A stretch of 15,324 bases of DNA. It comes from Clostridia bacterium. GTDB taxonomy: Bacteria; Bacillota; Clostridia; Oscillospirales; CAG-272. Shown one piece after another: positions 15,299-15,324 of the stretch. The stretch lies in contig JAFTHJ010000240.1 in the NCBI GenBank assembly GCA_017457465.1, forward strand, positions 1 to 15,324, written 5' to 3'. Both the position numbers and the translations under genes were made by a program. Positions within the stretch are counted from its first letter, which is position 1, and every line of letters starts with the position of its first letter. The notes below the pieces were generated by a model, which was not told the DNA's origin, did not search any database, and was given only the letters and a program-made list of their open reading frames with translations.

Positions 15299-15324
15299 TT
15301 GACAGACAGACAGACAGACAGACA
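15299..15324 (+). CDS. Start of the next gene, beginning with a tetranucleotide repeat (partial)
   Basis: Only eight complete codons are visible: TTG then ACA GAC AGA CAG ACA GAC AGA, reading L-T-D-R-Q-T-D-R, all within a GACA repeat that runs off the window. A well-placed GGAGG supports translation. By order, the product could be the UDP-N-acetylglucosamine 2-epimerase-like enzyme CapG/FnlC, which commonly follows CapE and CapF, but nothing in these codons identifies it. The TTG start and the repeat would together make expression weak or switchable. The reading could also be wrong, with the true start further on. Confidence 0.45.
15301..15324 (+). repeat. Tetranucleotide tandem repeat (GACA)6, continuing past the window
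   Basis: Six perfect GACA copies occupy the last 24 bases with no interruption, and the true copy number is unknown because the window stops inside the array. Four-base repeats at the start of a reading frame change the frame when a copy is gained or lost. GACA arrays in this position are known in Haemophilus influenzae lgtC, a phase-variable glycosyltransferase gene. Confidence 0.97.

Overview
The window is one densely packed, single-direction stretch of a surface polysaccharide (capsule, exopolysaccharide or cell-wall glycan) locus of the Wzx/Wzy type. All genes are on the + strand, and no RNA genes, insertion sequences, integrases or CRISPR arrays were seen. Gaps are 1 to 34 bases (57 at the far end) or short overlaps. 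The dense purine-rich Shine-Dalgarno sites (AAGGAG, GGAGG), the use of GTG and TTG starts, the heavy use of ATA and AGA codons at moderate GC, and a TagD-like cytidylyltransferase suggest a Bacillota genome, most likely a Ruminococcus-like clostridium. That assignment is an inference from sequence style, not a database match.

Layout. (1) 1-306: the end of the initiating sugar-phosphate transferase, which loads the first sugar-P onto undecaprenyl phosphate. (2) 317-1471: a GT4 glycosyltransferase. (3) 1506-2718: a CDP-alcohol phosphotransferase with a TagD-like cytidylyltransferase 1 base downstream. (4) 2720-5114: two more GT4 enzymes. (5) 5133-6095: a LicD-family phosphotransferase. (6) 6121-7332: a fourth GT4 with a cysteine cluster. 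(7) 7304-8527: a Wzy-type polymerase. (8) 8538-9701: a pyruvyl transferase. (9) 9704-10654: a GT2/GT13-like glycosyltransferase. (10) 10658-12994: one 778-residue protein joining an O-acyltransferase (AT3 family) to a Wzx flippase. (11) 12996-15241: CapE (FnlA) and CapF (FnlB), the first two enzymes of UDP-N-acetyl-L-fucosamine synthesis. (12) 15299-end: the apparent start of the next gene, whose first codons are six copies of GACA running off the window.

How they work together (inference from families and order). The initiating transferase plus five glycosyltransferases would build a repeat unit of up to about six sugars on undecaprenyl diphosphate, probably including L-FucNAc. The unit would be decorated with a phospho-alcohol (cytidylyltransferase, CDP-alcohol transferase, LicD), a pyruvate ketal and an acyl ester. 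It would then be flipped by the Wzx half of the fusion and polymerised outside by Wzy.

The most unusual points are the acyltransferase-flippase fusion, the tetranucleotide repeat at the start of the gene that should come third in the FucNAc pathway (a candidate phase-variation switch), and a CDP-alcohol transferase whose fourth signature aspartate is glycine. Chain-length control genes, a promoter and a terminator were not seen and probably lie outside the window.
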